From contig DF236950.1 of assembly GCA_000708835.1 (NCBI GenBank), positions 200,459 to 264,458 of the forward strand: a stretch of 64,000 bases of DNA, written 5' to 3'. Each line of letters begins with the position of its first letter. Within the stretch, counting starts at the first letter, position 1. The stretch is from Klebsormidium nitens. Taxonomy: Eukaryota; Streptophyta; Klebsormidiophyceae; Klebsormidiales; Klebsormidiaceae. Of this stretch, positions 62,989-64,000 are shown piece by piece. The notes beneath the pieces are model-generated. The model did no database searches. It saw only the letters and a list, made by a program, of their open reading frames with translations, and was not told the origin of the DNA. The translations under genes and the position numbers were made by a program.

Positions 62989-63869
62989 CCCAAGGGTCTA
63001 CTAAACTGCAGACTGCTATCTTTGAAGTTAGAATCCTGGATTCATGGACATTTATACCAGCGTGTTGGCTACTTATTCGCTTGTTGTTCTCCACCAGGTG
63101 TAGTTCACTGCCTAGCTAGACGTGGGCGAGCCTTGCAAAGTTCCTATCAATACTGCACGATTGCAAAAGTTACGGATCAATCAATCTGCACCATCTGCAG
63201 TGTATATGTTTCATCCATTGCCAGAGTAGCGCTCGGCATGTGCACTGGCAGAGCATTGGTCATGGTCGTCATTGGGGATGCCTGTAGGTGCAAGCGCCTC
63301 AATTGCATGTGTGCTTCATTTGTCCACATGCACTAATTGCAATGATGAGTTGTGCCTGGATATGGCATATGAACATGGCGGTGGATCGATATAAGTTAAC
63401 TTAGCAGCTACAGTAGATGCATGATAGCTGAGCCCGACCCATGCATGGGATATATGTAACGGATTAGCTGTATGTGCATGTGTTGGAGATTTAGCTGCAT
63501 GCAGTGCATGACCGATCTGCGCTGCACGACTGAAATCCGCGCAGCGCTTGATGAGCATGGGTAGGTTAGCAGTGCATAACCGCATCTGAACAGCGAACCG
63601 GATTGTCTGTGTGGACATCGATACATACATAACTCAAAGCTCCGTCCAAAGCTCCTCGGGGACCGACACAACAGGCAAGCAACGTTTCACAGTATACATG
63701 GCTAGAACGTGTCCGACCACAACCGGAATAATTGCAATCTGTGAACACATGCTAGCCCCATGGAAACTGTGATCGAGGTTGGATTCAAGTAAGGCGGCCG
63801 CGGAACTTCACGGCCTTGCTTGTCAATGTTGCCTGTCGAAGAGCCTTGTGTCACTCATTACCATGCGAC
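62989..63869. other. Convergent intergenic region at right end
   Basis: 881 bp lie between two 3' ends. I see no exon. It is rich in ATGCATG and GCATGC words near 63410-63560. Confidence 0.5.
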
Positions 63870-64000
63870 CTAAACTGTGCCCTGATCCAGGCACTGGTTG
63901 GCGTGAGCGTTCACAGCTTCCTCGTTGGTGCCAGCAGGGAACCGCTTTTGGCAAAGTGGACAGACTACTGCCTCCTCGGAGGGCTCTTCTTGTCCTTCCG
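63870..64000 (-). CDS. 3' end of a UBZ-like C2HC zinc-finger protein (cut by window edge)
   Basis: The last 42 codons of a gene entering from the right, stop TAG at 63870-63872. The residues read SEEAVVCPLCQKRFPAG, then NAHANQC, and end LDQGTV. C-x2-C, a following Phe, then H-x3-C is the pattern of UBZ4/RAD18-type ubiquitin-binding fingers, which are often at or near the C-terminus of DNA-repair or ubiquitin-signalling proteins. No acceptor is visible before the edge, so exon extent and family are open. Confidence 0.6.
   Translation of the reverse strand, partial: EGQEEPSEEAVVCPLCQKRFPAGTNEEAVNAHANQCLDQGTV

Overview
The window is eukaryotic nuclear DNA, not bacterial. Nearly every recognisable protein is broken into short, GC-rich exons bounded by GT-AG introns, and there are no operons, Shine-Dalgarno sites or CRISPR arrays. 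The gene content (an OEP16-type plastid envelope channel, a plastid CPBP protease with a transit peptide, an mTERF protein, a plant-type nicotinamidase, a plant-type 7-TM GOST protein), together with a class I cyclic-nucleotide phosphodiesterase, points to the green lineage. A streptophyte alga of the Klebsormidium kind is my best guess; that is inference and no database was searched.

Layout: an orphan Cys-motif gene (+, 262-2931, left end open); a repeat-rich gap with a possible TIR element (2932-5334); OEP16 (-, 5335-6901, non-coding first exon to about 7615); a 12-TM MFS transporter (-, 8967-13484) divergent from the CPBP protease (+, 13956-18928); a 16-exon PDE (-, 19770-27747) divergent from mTERF (+, 29620-32596); nicotinamidase (-, 33857-37298); a two-domain GT25 glycosyltransferase (-, 38536-43136) divergent from a zinc-ribbon protein (+, 43881-45847); a fucosyltransferase-like enzyme (-, 46455-49709) divergent from a kelch-repeat protein (+, 50510-56743); a signal-peptide 7-TM GOST protein (+, 58141-62988); and the 3' end of a UBZ-like zinc-finger gene (-, 63870-64000). 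All exon models were joined by hand. In each one the splice phases agree across every junction used, which is the main support for them.

The genes do not form one pathway. Three are plastid-related (OEP16, CPBP, probably mTERF), two are Golgi glycosyltransferases, one handles NAD salvage, one second-messenger breakdown, and two are membrane transport or trafficking proteins.

The most unusual signal is structural. In at least four unrelated genes, tandem duplications are anchored on exon-intron junctions. OEP16 has an exactly duplicated 132-nt start exon. GT25 exon 2 has five decoy copies of its acceptor junction upstream and two decoy copies of its donor junction downstream. The fucosyltransferase-like gene has four decoy copies of an acceptor junction, and CPBP exon 6 has two decoy copies of its donor junction. 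A fifth gene (kelch) carries a 12-bp array forming its polypyrimidine tract. This looks like a genome-level habit of duplicating splice junctions, or a process that makes alternative exons, and is the best candidate here for something undescribed.
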